Source: Planctomycetales bacterium
GTDB taxonomy: Bacteria > Planctomycetota > Planctomycetia > Planctomycetales > Planctomycetaceae
Length of the DNA stretch: 5,402 bases
Direction of reading: 5' to 3'
Assembly (NCBI GenBank): GCA_020050375.1
Contig: JAGVKR010000196.1
Location: 1-5,402, forward strand
The translations under genes were made by a program, and so were the position numbers. This document shows, piece after piece, positions 1 through 5,402 of this stretch; positions within the stretch are counted from its first letter, which is position 1; every line of letters starts with the position of its first letter. The notes under the pieces are model-generated. The model made no database searches, was not told where the DNA came from, and worked only from the letters and a program-made list of their open reading frames with translations.

Positions 1-129
1 AATCCCCAGCCGGCGCGCGACGCGAATCGCATCCACCGGCGGACCGCCAATGCCGGCGCATTCGAGCAAGCGGGTCACGCGCTGATCGAGCGTCGCAATG
101 AAGTCGGTCCCCCTGAAATCGAACGACAT
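1..129 (-). CDS. Probable ImmA/IrrE-family metallopeptidase, N-terminal fragment (cut by the left edge)
   Basis: An open frame starts with ATG at 129 on the minus strand and stays open for 43 codons to the edge. A good Shine-Dalgarno site (GAGGAA, complement of 135-140) lies 5 bases before the ATG, which fixes the start. The visible protein begins MSFDFRGTDF and contains GPPVDAIRVARRLGI near residues 29-43. A 'PVD-x-x-x-x-A-x-x-LGI' stretch is typical of the N-terminal helix of ImmA/IrrE (DUF955) peptidases, zinc enzymes that usually cleave helix-turn-helix repressors. The catalytic HExxH motif would lie outside the window, so the family call rests on this short stretch only. No repressor gene is seen upstream, although ImmA-type peptidases are often encoded beside one; it could lie on the unseen side or be absent. 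That a gene starts here is more certain than what it encodes. Confidence 0.58.
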   Translation of the reverse strand, partial: MSFDFRGTDFIATLDQRVTRLLECAGIGGPPVDAIRVARRLGI

Positions 130-153
130 GGCTGTTCCTCGGCGAGTTTCGAC

Positions 154-175
154 ATAGTATTTATATGTACACTAT
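154..175. promoter_or_regulatory. AT-rich imperfect palindrome upstream of the ImmA/IrrE-like gene
   Basis: An AT-rich island in GC-rich surroundings forms an imperfect palindrome of two 11-base arms (ATAGTATTTAT and ATGTACACTAT) that match at 8 of 11 positions. It lies 25 to 46 bases upstream of the minus-strand ATG at 129. On the minus strand it contains TATAAA and TACTAT, either of which could serve as a -10 box, but no convincing -35 box is placed to match. Position and symmetry fit a promoter or operator. Function is inferred. Confidence 0.35.
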
Positions 176-374
176 ATCTCGCGCCGCGCAGGGAAGCAAG
201 CTCCTGCGACCGAGACGGGGCTGGGTGGCAGGGCCAGCGCATAAATAGGGGGCCCACACAGGCTGGCGCGATTCATCTGGAGCTGGTACATCTTGCGGAC
301 ATGGCGGAGCTTGCAGGTTCGCGAGACGGAGAATCGCGCGGCGAGTTCGCCGACCTTGTTTCGGGATGTCTGGC

Positions 375-539
375 ATGGCGGCCAAAGTCGTGAACGTGGA
401 ATCGATTGGTTCGTGCTTCGAGTCTCTGACCGATCCCCGGCATCAGCGGAATCGGAAGCATCTGTTGGGAGATGTGACCGTGAGTGCGGTGTGCTGCGAG
501 CCGTTTCTCATTCGGCGTCAATCGTTTGCAGCAAATTGA
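375..539 (+). pseudogene. ISAs1-family transposase, decayed N-terminal fragment
   Basis: Reading from ATG at 375 gives 54 residues before a TGA at 537-539. Residues 15-40 contain FESLTDPRHQRNRKHLLGDV followed by TVSAVC. This matches the start of ISAs1-family (H-repeat type) transposases, where a 'F-x-x-L-x-DPR-x-x-R-x-(K/R)-H-x-L-x-D-(I/V)' stretch leads into a hydrophobic 'A-(L/V)-C' segment. Full proteins of this family are about 350-400 residues and carry a DDE catalytic domain. Here the resemblance stops just after the AVC segment, and I found no continuation in any plus-strand frame downstream, nor the C-terminal 'HW-x-(I/V)-E' signature of the family. It is therefore a truncated relic that cannot transpose. 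I could not identify terminal inverted repeats or a target-site duplication. The original start codon is not certain. Confidence 0.62.
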
Positions 540-836
540 AGGTCTGCCGGCGAAGTTCGAATCATGGACCGACTTTGACGAACACGCGGGACAATTAAGG
601 CGAATTCATTGTCGAGCATCGAGTTACCGAGTTCAAATCCCGTCGTTACTCTCGCGGTTGACAGCAAAGATCGCTCGCTTCAATTTCACTTGATTCAGAA
701 CGGCATCGGTGGTGTCGCACCGAAGCAGGCGAGGAGCGTGCCGATAGCCCACAACTGGATCTTACGTCAAATCCGCGCGCCTGCCCCAAAATGCGATCCG
801 CTCGCAAAATGTAGCACTACCAGAATTCGCTCGCTG

Positions 837-865
837 TTGAAAAAATGGCCGGCATTCGCTAAAAG
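837..865 (+). promoter_or_regulatory. Candidate sigma-70-type promoter for rpmA
   Basis: TTGAAA at 837-842 (5 of 6 to the -35 consensus) is followed after exactly 17 bases by TAAAAG at 860-865 (4 of 6 to the -10 consensus). Transcription would start near 872 and give a leader of about 113 bases. Downstream of it lie two small hairpins: arms GGCGA/TCGCC at 878-890 and CCTTC/GAAGG at 905-921. The site suits rpmA because no rplU gene lies immediately upstream to supply transcription. Predicted from sequence only. Confidence 0.4.
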
Positions 866-984
866 GGTAGGTCTTCCGGCGAGGTTCGCCCGATCGTTTT
901 CCGCCCTTCGGCTATTGAAGGTTCGGTGGCGCGGATTGGATATTCCAGCGACGACAGCGACTTTTTCGAAAAGCGAGTACGAAC

Positions 985-1245
985 ATGGCACACAAGAAGG
1001 GGCAGGGATCGACGCGGAACGGCCGTGATTCCCGCGCTCAGCGGCTGGGAGTCAAGAAATTCGGCGGTGAGGCCGTCATTCCCGGAAATATCATCATCCG
1101 GCAATGCGGAACGAAGTGGCGTCCTGGGCGGAACGTCGGCCTCGGAAGCGACTACACGATTTTTGCCCTCGTGGAAGGCAAAGTCGTCTTCGATCAGAAC
1201 GGGCGGCGCGTGAGCGTCGAGCCGGCGTCCGCAGCGACGAACTGA
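985..1245 (+). CDS. rpmA: 50S ribosomal protein L27 (bL27)
   Basis: The 86-residue product is bL27, a component of the large ribosomal subunit whose flexible N-terminal tail reaches the peptidyl-transferase centre and helps position tRNA. The N-terminus [16 protein letters not shown], the [10 protein letters not shown] block (residues 20-29), the [13 protein letters not shown] block (36-48) and [13 protein letters not shown] (50-62) follow the family closely, and the length is normal (about 85-90). The protein begins directly with MAHKK, so it lacks the cleaved N-terminal extension known from Firmicutes. The Shine-Dalgarno site is weak (AGCGAG about 7 bases before the ATG). In most bacteria rpmA directly follows rplU (L21); here the upstream 850 bases hold no L21 gene. 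It has its own candidate promoter upstream and a strong terminator 17 bases after the stop, so it is probably transcribed alone. Confidence 0.97.
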   Translation: MAHKKGQGSTRNGRDSRAQRLGVKKFGGEAVIPGNIIIRQCGTKWRPGRNVGLGSDYTIFALVEGKVVFDQNGRRVSVEPASAATN

Positions 1246-1262
1246 TCGGTGAACGCAGATCC

Positions 1263-1293
1263 AAAAAGGCCGGCGAAACGTCGGCCTTTTTTT
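1263..1293. terminator. Bidirectional intrinsic terminator between rpmA and the convergent lipoprotein gene
   Basis: A 7-bp stem, GGCCGGC (1268-1274) with GTCGGCC (1280-1286) including one G-T pair, closes a 5-base loop (GAAAC). Seven T residues follow at 1287-1293 and five A residues precede at 1263-1267. The T tract ends rpmA transcripts. Read on the minus strand, the A tract becomes a T tract and can end transcripts of the gene whose stop codon is at 1328-1330. Confidence 0.92.
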
Positions 1294-1327
1294 GCGCGCC
1301 CGAGGTCTGGTCTATTTTCCGATCGTA

Positions 1328-1633
1328 CTACGGATTGACCACATCCGGGTAGCGCGCGGCCGACTGCGGGAGCGTGCCCGACATGGGGGTCAGGGCGTGC
1401 TCCATCGTGCGACGTGGTTCGGAGCGTTGCCGCTCGGCTCCGCTGGGTCGCTCGACATACGGTCCAACCCGGCTTTCCGGGTAGGGGTCGTGATAGTCAT
1501 ATCCACGCCGGTCGGATCGCGGGTCGCCGTAGGCGAGGGACGGCATGCGGGTGTTCTGCGACGAGACACAACCGCCGAAAAGCAGCAGGGCCATGCATGC
1601 CGCCGAGCGGATTCCGCGCGAGATTCCGTTCAT
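1328..1633 (-). CDS. Small lipoprotein of unknown function, planctomycete type
   Basis: This 101-residue protein starts at the ATG complementary to 1631-1633. A longer open frame extends upstream to 1831, but this start is preferred because an AGGA Shine-Dalgarno (complement of 1641-1644) lies 7 bases before it and because it places a signal peptide at the N-terminus. Basic residues (R6, R9) are followed by the hydrophobic segment AACMALLLFGG and Cys22. LFGGC is an acceptable lipobox, with Phe in place of the usual Leu at -3. The mature part of about 80 residues is polar, rich in Pro, Arg and Tyr, and has no predicted membrane segment. It contains YGDPRSDRRGYDYHDPYPES (35-54) and ERQRSEPRRTMEH (67-79). 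To my knowledge, similar 'YGDP...YHDPFP...QQR-x-EPRR' small lipoproteins occur across planctomycete genomes without known function. It is expected to be lipid-anchored to a membrane. It converges on rpmA and diverges from the moxR operon. Confidence 0.78.
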   Translation of the reverse strand: MNGISRGIRSAACMALLLFGGCVSSQNTRMPSLAYGDPRSDRRGYDYHDPYPESRVGPYVERPSGAERQRSEPRRTMEHALTPMSGTLPQSAARYPDVVNP

Positions 1634-1709
1634 ACCGAATTCCTGTGCATCGAATGGAGCGAAGCATTCGCCCCCCGCGACCGAGTCGTCGAGGCTGGTC
1701 GGACGGGGA

Positions 1710-1715
1710 ATTATA
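1710..1715 (-). promoter_or_regulatory. Perfect -10 box for the lipoprotein gene
   Basis: Read on the minus strand, this is TATAAT, identical to the sigma-70 -10 consensus, and it would give a transcript start about 70 bases before the lipoprotein ATG. No good -35 box is seen 16-18 bases upstream (TATCCG at the 17-base spacing), so the promoter may depend on an activator. An inverted repeat TCCGCA/TGCGGA (1718-1736) fills the space between -10 and -35 and could be an operator. Confidence 0.4.
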
Positions 1716-1858
1716 GGTCCGCAACGAAAATGCGGATAGGCGGATTCGCGCCGCCACCGTTTGCATCGACCCGACAGGGGCGAAAAACTGAGCAGACTGT
1801 CCGAACCCGGCACAGTTCCTGCAAGCCTCAAAGCGAATCCACTGCAGCCGGGTGCAAC

Positions 1859-1887
1859 TTGTTACCCCTTGGGGTGTTGGATAAGAT
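1859..1887 (+). promoter_or_regulatory. Candidate promoter for the moxR operon
   Basis: TTGTTA (1859-1864) and TAAGAT (1882-1887), each 4 of 6 to consensus, are separated by exactly 17 bases. Transcription would start near 1894 and leave a leader of about 150 bases before the ATG at 2044. An ACCCC/GGGGT inverted repeat (1864-1875) lies at the start of the spacer. Predicted from sequence only. Confidence 0.35.
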
Positions 1888-1966
1888 GACCAAATCGGAG
1901 CGGCAACTCATGGAAGCGTTTTCGGATTTTTCTTGTCGCGGAGCTTCTATGGCTGGCGTAAGATAA

Positions 1967-1997
1967 GGGAGCGGCGCGGGCTGGCCCCGTGCTTCCC
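1967..1997 (+). other. GC-rich hairpin in the moxR leader
   Basis: The inner stem pairs CGCGGG (1975-1980) with CCCGTG (1986-1991) around a 5-base loop. After a small internal loop the outer stem pairs GGGAG (1967-1971) with TTCCC (1993-1997). No T tract follows, so it is not an intrinsic terminator. It ends 46 bases before the moxR start and could affect translation or stability of the mRNA. Chance folding in GC-rich DNA is also possible. Confidence 0.3.
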
Positions 1998-2043
1998 ACG
2001 GATTGGCGCATCCCCTTGCCCTACGGGAACCGAACGATAAATC

Positions 2044-3099
2044 ATGTCAGACACGTCACTTGCGTCGGACAGCCTGCAGTCGATTCAAAAGCTGCAGAAG
2101 GCGTATGAGTCGATCAAAGCCCAGATGTCGCAGGTGATTGTCGGCCAGGACGAAGTGATCGAGCAATTGCTCATCGCTCTCTTCAGCCGCGGACACTGCA
2201 TTCTGGAGGGAGTGCCAGGGCTGGCCAAAACCCTGATGATCAGCACCCTGTCGCGGTGCCTGTCGATGACGTTCAGTCGCATTCAGTTCACCCCCGATCT
2301 GATGCCGGCGGACATCACAGGGACGGAGGTGCTGGAAGAGAACCGGACGACGGGGCGGCGGGAGTTCCGCTTCATCGAAGGGCCGCTCTTCTATAACGTT
2401 ATCCTCGCTGATGAAATCAACCGCACGCCGCCCAAAACGCAGGCGGCCCTGCTCGAAGCGATGCAGGAGCGGCAGGTGACGGTGGGCCGCGTCCGCCACC
2501 CCCTGACCGATCCCTTCTTCGTGCTGGCGACACAAAACCCGATCGAGCAGGAAGGGACGTATGCCCTTCCGGAAGCACAGCAGGATCGGTTCATGTTCAA
2601 GGTGTTCGTGAACTATCCGTCCTTCAAGGAAGAGTTCGAGATCGCTAAACGGACGACGGCCGTGATGCACGACGAGGTTCGACCGGTGCTGAGCGGCCCG
2701 GAAATCCTCGAATTGCAGAAGATTGTGCGGCAGGTTCCCGCCAGCGATCACGTGATCGAGTACACGCTGGCCCTGGTGCGGCAAACGCGCCTGGGGAGCC
2801 AGGGGAGCCCCGAATTCATCAACGACTGGTTGAGCTGGGGCGCCGGACCGCGTGCGGTGCAGTACCTGCTGCTGGGGGGCAAGGCTCGGGCCCTGCTGAA
2901 CGGCCGCAGCCATGTTTCGACCGATGACGTGGCCGCGCTCGCCGCTCCAGTCATGCGGCATCGCATCGTCACCAATTTTTCGGCCGAAAGCGAAGGGATC
3001 ACGGCCGACAAGGTGATTCAGCGGCTGGTTCAGGAAACCCCCTCTAAGGAAGGCGAGCTGACGCGTGACCCGAGATTCCAGAAGATTTTTGCAGCCTGA
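2044..3099 (+). CDS. moxR: MoxR-family AAA+ ATPase
   Basis: This 351-residue cytoplasmic ATPase belongs to the MoxR group of AAA+ proteins (AAA_3 core plus C-terminal lid). Visible motifs are Walker A GVPGLAKT (56-63), Walker [10 protein letters not shown] (119-127, with D123 and E124), sensor 1 in ATQNP (162-166), the arginine-finger region EAQQDRF (177-183, R182) and sensor 2 in GAGPRA (266-271, R270). All key residues are present and the length is normal for the family, so it should be active. MoxR proteins form ring assemblies and are thought to act as chaperones that remodel or mature partners, usually with VWA-domain proteins encoded next door, as here. Start ATG 2044 precedes the conserved N-terminal helix and the [14 protein letters not shown] block (33-46). 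No clear Shine-Dalgarno is seen before it. The gene's last 35 bases overlap the following DUF58 gene. The substrate is unknown. Confidence 0.95.
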   Translation: MSDTSLASDSLQSIQKLQKAYESIKAQMSQVIVGQDEVIEQLLIALFSRGHCILEGVPGLAKTLMISTLSRCLSMTFSRIQFTPDLMPADITGTEVLEENRTTGRREFRFIEGPLFYNVILADEINRTPPKTQAALLEAMQERQVTVGRVRHPLTDPFFVLATQNPIEQEGTYALPEAQQDRFMFKVFVNYPSFKEEFEIAKRTTAVMHDEVRPVLSGPEILELQKIVRQVPASDHVIEYTLALVRQTRLGSQGSPEFINDWLSWGAGPRAVQYLLLGGKARALLNGRSHVSTDDVAALAAPVMRHRIVTNFSAESEGITADKVIQRLVQETPSKEGELTRDPRFQKIFAA

Positions 3100-3976
3100 G
3101 GCGATTGCGCGGATCTCGCGACTGGAACTGCAGGCACGCAACGTCGTCGAAGGGTTTCTGTCGGGTCTGCACCGCAGTCCGTATTTCGGGCAGTCGGTCG
3201 AGTTCGTGCAGCACCGCGAATACGTCGCCGGCGACGATCCCCGGCGCATCGACTGGAAGGCGTGGTCGAAAACCGACAAGTACTACATCAAGCAGTACGA
3301 AGAAGAAACCAATCTCCGCTCGACGCTGCTGGTCGACGTCAGCGAATCGATGCAATTCGGCACGCACGGCACGACCAAATACGAATACGCCTGCGCCATC
3401 GCCGCGAGCCTGGCCTACCTGTTGCTCCGTCAGCAGGATTCGGTGGGGCTGGTCAGCTTCGATGCCGGCGTGCGGGCCGTCGTTCCGTCGCGCAGCAAAC
3501 GAAATCATCTGCACGCGGTGCTCGCCGCCCTCGACGCTCAGAACCCCGCCGAAAAGACCGACATGTACGGCATGCTCGAGCGGGTTGCCGACGACCAGTC
3601 GCAACGCGGAATGATTGTCCTGATCTCCGACCTGTTTGCCCCGCGCGAAGGGCTGTTCAAGGGTCTCAAACTGCTCAGGCACCGCGGGCACGACGTGCTG
3701 GTCTTTCACGTGCTCGACGATGAAGAGCTCGACTTCAACTATGCCGGCACAACCCGGTTCGAGGGGCTGGAAGCGATGGGAGAGCTTTTGTGCGACCCGC
3801 GATCGCTACGGGAGGGGTATCTCGAAGCGATCAAGAGCTTCGTCGAGGAACTGCGGCGCAACTGCTCGCGGCAGACAATCGACTACCAGACGATCCGCAC
3901 GAGCGATCACCTTGATGCCGTGCTGGGGCACTACATCAGTCACCGAATCGGAATGCAGAAAAATGCGCGAGCGTGA
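3065..3976 (+). CDS. DUF58-domain protein with VWA-like fold, partner of MoxR
   Basis: This 303-residue protein shows the DUF58 signature [17 protein letters not shown] (51-67) followed by KQYEEETNL (76-84), then a VWA-like region with a metal-site motif DVSES (91-95), a conserved Thr-Asp at 165-166 and LISDLF (186-191). The DxSxS site and SD are intact, so metal binding (MIDAS type) is likely. No signal peptide or membrane segment is seen, so it should be cytoplasmic. DUF58 proteins are almost always encoded beside MoxR ATPases and are thought to be their partner or adaptor. The start is a GTG at 3065 inside the end of moxR; AAGGAAGG (3046-3053) about 11 bases upstream serves as ribosome site, and this start keeps the usual short lead before [16 protein letters not shown]. 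The 35-base overlap suggests coupled translation. A TTG at 3089 is a less likely start. Confidence 0.93.
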   Translation: MTRDSRRFLQPEAIARISRLELQARNVVEGFLSGLHRSPYFGQSVEFVQHREYVAGDDPRRIDWKAWSKTDKYYIKQYEEETNLRSTLLVDVSESMQFGTHGTTKYEYACAIAASLAYLLLRQQDSVGLVSFDAGVRAVVPSRSKRNHLHAVLAALDAQNPAEKTDMYGMLERVADDQSQRGMIVLISDLFAPREGLFKGLKLLRHRGHDVLVFHVLDDEELDFNYAGTTRFEGLEAMGELLCDPRSLREGYLEAIKSFVEELRRNCSRQTIDYQTIRTSDHLDAVLGHYISHRIGMQKNARA

Positions 3977-4021
3977 TGCGAAGTGTCAACGCGAAAGGGA
4001 GAAGCAGATTGGAAAAAGAAC

Positions 4022-4094
4022 GAGAGAATGAGAGACAGAGAGAGGGGGAGACTCTCGACGAACATTTCTTCCACTCTCCGTCTCTCATTCTCTC
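4022..4094. repeat. Long imperfect inverted repeat in the operon spacer
   Basis: The left arm GAGAGAATGAGAGAC (4022-4036) is exactly complementary to GTCTCTCATTCTCTC (4080-4094). After one A/C mismatch, pairing continues for five more bases (4038-4042 with 4074-4078), leaving a 31-base loop. The left arm is almost pure purine and the right arm pyrimidine-rich. In RNA this would form a stem of about 20 bp between the DUF58 and BatA-type genes. No T tract follows, so an intrinsic terminator is unlikely. An mRNA processing or stability element, or a dispersed repeat, is possible. Confidence 0.8.
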
Positions 4095-4110
4095 CGTCTC
4101 CTTGACCCCT

Positions 4111-4138
4111 GAATCCCGAATCCTGAATCCCGAATCCT
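4111..4138. repeat. Four tandem 7-base units GAATCCY
   Basis: GAATCCC, GAATCCT, GAATCCC and GAATCCT follow each other without gaps, so a 14-base unit is perfectly duplicated. The array ends 10 bases before the next start codon. Similar heptamer runs (read as GGATTCG or GGATTCA on the other strand) occur between genes in other GC-rich bacteria, from my general knowledge. Copy number may vary between strains. Confidence 0.85.
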
Positions 4139-4148
4139 TTTCCCCCTG

Positions 4149-5402
4149 ATGCCCCCCTGGCTTTCCAGCCTGTTCGTTCATCCGGAGTTCATTCTCCCCG
4201 GAGCGGCGTTGTTGTCGCTGCCGATCATCATCCATTTCATCAACCGGCTTCGGTATCGGCGGGTGAAATGGGCGGCGATGGAATTTCTGCTGGCCAGCCA
4301 GCAGCGCAATCGCCGCCGGGTGCTGCTCGAACAGCTTCTGCTGCTTCTGATGCGGTTGCTCGTCGTGGCGGCGCTCGTGATGTTGATCGCGCGGCCGCTG
4401 ATCAACCCCGAGCAATTCTCGCTGTTCCAGGGGCAGAAGACGCATCACCTCGTGCTGCTCGACGACAGCGGCTCGATGCGCGATCGCTGGGGCGAAACAA
4501 GCGGGTTCGAAACGGCCAAAGACGTGATTCGCAAGATTGCCGCCGAGGGAGAGCGCAAGCCCGACACGCAAACATTGACGGTGCTTCTGGCGTCGCAGCC
4601 CGATCAACCGATCTACACGCAGGAAAACCTCAATCGGGATTTCACCAGCCGGCTGGAAACCGGTCTTAAGGGACTGGTCTGCCTGCATCGCACCTGCGAT
4701 CTGGCGGCCGGAGCCGAAGCGGCCCGCCGCTTGCTCGTCGAGCAGAAAGGGGCGTCCCGCAACTTCCACCTGATCTCCGACTTCCGCCAGCAGGATTGGG
4801 ACGACGAGACGGCGCTGGCCACCGTCTTCGGTGAAATGAACAAAGCCAGGATCACCGTCAACCTGGTGAAGACGGTTCCCGAGGCCCATGCCAACCTGGG
4901 GATCACCGATCTGAGCGGGGCCGTCAACGTGGCGGCCGCCAACGTGCCGCTTCGCCTGTCGGTCACGGTCCACAACTACGGCCAGCAGGTCGCCAAAGAC
5001 GTTCGACTCTCGGTGTTGATCGACGGAAAACGTTTGCCGACGACCGAAGTCATCGACAATCTCGAAGCGAACGGCGAGGTGAGCCGCGAGTTCGACGTCG
5101 TCTTCCCCACGATGGGGCCGCATGAAGTCGAAGTCGCGCTGCCGGCCGATGCGCTTGAGCAGGACAATCACCGCTTTCTGTCGCTCGACCTACCGGATGC
5201 GAACGCCGTGTTGATCATTGACGGCAGCCCTTCCAACGGCGAGGCATTCTACCTGGCCGACGCTCTTTCCCCAGCGCCGGGGATCACCGGTTTCGCCCCC
5301 TCCATCGAGTCGCTCGATTTTCTGCGCCGCCGTCCCATCGACAGATTTCAGAGCCTGTTCCTGTCGAACGTGGCGGAGCTTCCCCCCGACGCCATCCGCA
5401 TC
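4149..5402 (+). CDS. BatA-type membrane protein with VWA and CARDB-like domains (cut by the right edge)
   Basis: The frame is open for 418 codons to the window end. Residues 1-83 match the BatA/aerotolerance N-terminal domain: FVHPEFILPGAALLSLPIII with HFINRLRYRRVKWAAMEFLL, then LLEQLLLLLMRLLVVAALVM and ARP, giving membrane segments near 14-32 and 62-81. A VWA-like domain follows, with an intact MIDAS motif DDSGS (105-109) and LISDF (208-212). Residues 248-348 look like a CARDB-type beta-sandwich (VTVHNYGQQVAKDVRLSVLI). Residues 352-371 (NAVLIIDGSPSNGEAFYLAD) resemble the start of a glutamine-amidotransferase-like fold, as in related planctomycete proteins. Topology is inferred: the VWA domain would follow the second membrane segment. 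This is the expected membrane partner of the MoxR and DUF58 pair upstream. ATG 4149 is the first ATG in frame after a TGA at 4110-4112. The sequence before it is pyrimidine-rich and has no Shine-Dalgarno site. The C-terminal part is not in the window. Confidence 0.88.
   Translation, partial: MPPWLSSLFVHPEFILPGAALLSLPIIIHFINRLRYRRVKWAAMEFLLASQQRNRRRVLLEQLLLLLMRLLVVAALVMLIARPLINPEQFSLFQGQKTHHLVLLDDSGSMRDRWGETSGFETAKDVIRKIAAEGERKPDTQTLTVLLASQPDQPIYTQENLNRDFTSRLETGLKGLVCLHRTCDLAAGAEAARRLLVEQKGASRNFHLISDFRQQDWDDETALATVFGEMNKARITVNLVKTVPEAHANLGITDLSGAVNVAAANVPLRLSVTVHNYGQQVAKDVRLSVLIDGKRLPTTEVIDNLEANGEVSREFDVVFPTMGPHEVEVALPADALEQDNHRFLSLDLPDANAVLIIDGSPSNGEAFYLADALSPAPGITGFAPSIESLDFLRRRPIDRFQSLFLSNVAELPPDAIRI

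Larger units (their letters stand above)
130..984. other. Long gene-poor region with transposase remnant and rpmA leader
   Basis: This stretch of about 855 bases between the divergent peptidase-like gene and rpmA has no convincing intact gene. It contains the palindrome at 154-175, a hairpin with 6-bp arms CGCAGG/CCTGCG at 187-208, the transposase remnant at 375-539 and a candidate rpmA promoter at 837-865. Positions 540-836 hold nothing I can assign. Open frames in it are short, overlap one another in several frames and resemble no family I recognise. The most likely reading is decayed insertion-sequence DNA plus rpmA regulatory sequence. Confidence 0.6.
1634..2043. other. Divergent intergenic region between the lipoprotein gene and the moxR operon
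   Basis: These 410 bases separate two divergent genes and hold no convincing gene. They include a minus-strand TATAAT box at 1710-1715 with a small inverted repeat next to it (TCCGCA 1718-1723 and TGCGGA 1731-1736), a plus-strand candidate promoter at 1859-1887, and a GC-rich hairpin at 1967-1997 in the presumed moxR leader. A 26-codon frame at 1886-1966 has no ribosome site and overlaps the promoter, so it is not counted as a gene. Confidence 0.6.

Noticed and set aside
626..651. GTTCAAATCCCGTC resembles the T arm and 3' end of a tRNA
   Set aside because: The 5-bp T stem has two mismatches, and no matching acceptor or anticodon arm is found in the preceding 80 bases. A relic of a tRNA-end attachment site cannot be excluded but is not supported.
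658..686. Perfect TTGACA (658-663) as a -35 box
   Set aside because: No acceptable -10 box lies at 16-18 bases; the best, TTCAAT, is at 15 bases, and no gene follows closely.
609..1028. 139-codon plus-strand frame overlapping the start of rpmA
   Set aside because: It runs into rpmA in another frame, shows no known family, and competes with equally long frames on the opposite strand.
1634..1831. Upstream extension of the lipoprotein frame to a start at 1831
   Set aside because: It would bury the signal peptide and lipobox inside the protein, and the ATG at 1633 has a good ribosome site. The TATAAT box also lies within the extension.
1886..1966. 26-codon frame upstream of moxR
   Set aside because: No Shine-Dalgarno site, overlap with the candidate -10 box, and no recognisable sequence.
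2056..3279. Open frame of 407 codons on the minus strand across moxR and the start of the DUF58 gene
   Set aside because: It is antisense to a gene with every AAA+ motif intact, is rich in Arg, His and Gln as expected from reverse reading of GC-rich codons, and has no recognisable domain.
4022..4094. Inverted repeat as intrinsic terminator after the DUF58 gene
   Set aside because: The loop is 31 bases and no T tract follows the right arm.
4011..4138. Short repeats as a CRISPR array
   Set aside because: The units are 7 bases with no spacers, and the longer arms occur once each in inverted orientation.
3936..5171. Open frame of 411 codons on the minus strand across the BatA-type gene and the repeat spacer
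   Set aside because: It is antisense to a well-supported membrane protein gene, and its C-terminal part simply translates the heptamer and purine repeats.

Overview
The window looks like a chromosomal piece of a planctomycete (phylum Planctomycetota). The evidence is an operon of a MoxR ATPase, a DUF58 protein and a BatA-type membrane protein with a CARDB-like region; a small lipoprotein whose mature part resembles a family I associate with planctomycetes; a GC-rich composition; and weak or missing Shine-Dalgarno sites before several genes. Genus cannot be decided from this sequence.

Layout. Positions 1-129 (minus strand) hold the first 43 codons of a gene that probably encodes an ImmA/IrrE-type metallopeptidase; it runs off the left edge. 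Positions 130-984 are a long, mostly non-coding stretch. It holds an AT-rich imperfect palindrome just upstream of the peptidase gene, a decayed N-terminal fragment of an ISAs1-family transposase (375-539), and a candidate promoter and leader for the next gene. Positions 985-1245 are rpmA (ribosomal protein L27), without its usual partner rplU directly upstream. A strong hairpin with A and T tracts on its two sides (1263-1293) can end transcription from both directions. The convergent gene at 1328-1633 (minus) encodes a 101-residue lipoprotein of unknown function, with a perfect TATAAT box upstream. A 410-base divergent region (1634-2043) separates it from the main operon and holds candidate promoters for both sides.

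The operon (2044 to beyond 5402, plus strand) encodes a MoxR-type AAA+ ATPase, a soluble DUF58 protein with a von Willebrand factor A (VWA)-like metal site, and a large membrane protein with a BatA N-terminal domain and a VWA domain; this last gene is cut by the right edge. The first two genes overlap by 35 bases, which suggests translational coupling. The third is separated by a 172-base spacer holding a long imperfect inverted repeat and four tandem 7-base units. From what is known of the families, the MoxR ATPase is expected to remodel or load a target together with the VWA-domain proteins, one soluble and one in the membrane. The substrate is not known.

I did not find a clearly new system. 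The least explained parts are the repeat-filled spacer inside the operon, the small lipoprotein, and the palindrome beside the ImmA/IrrE-like gene.
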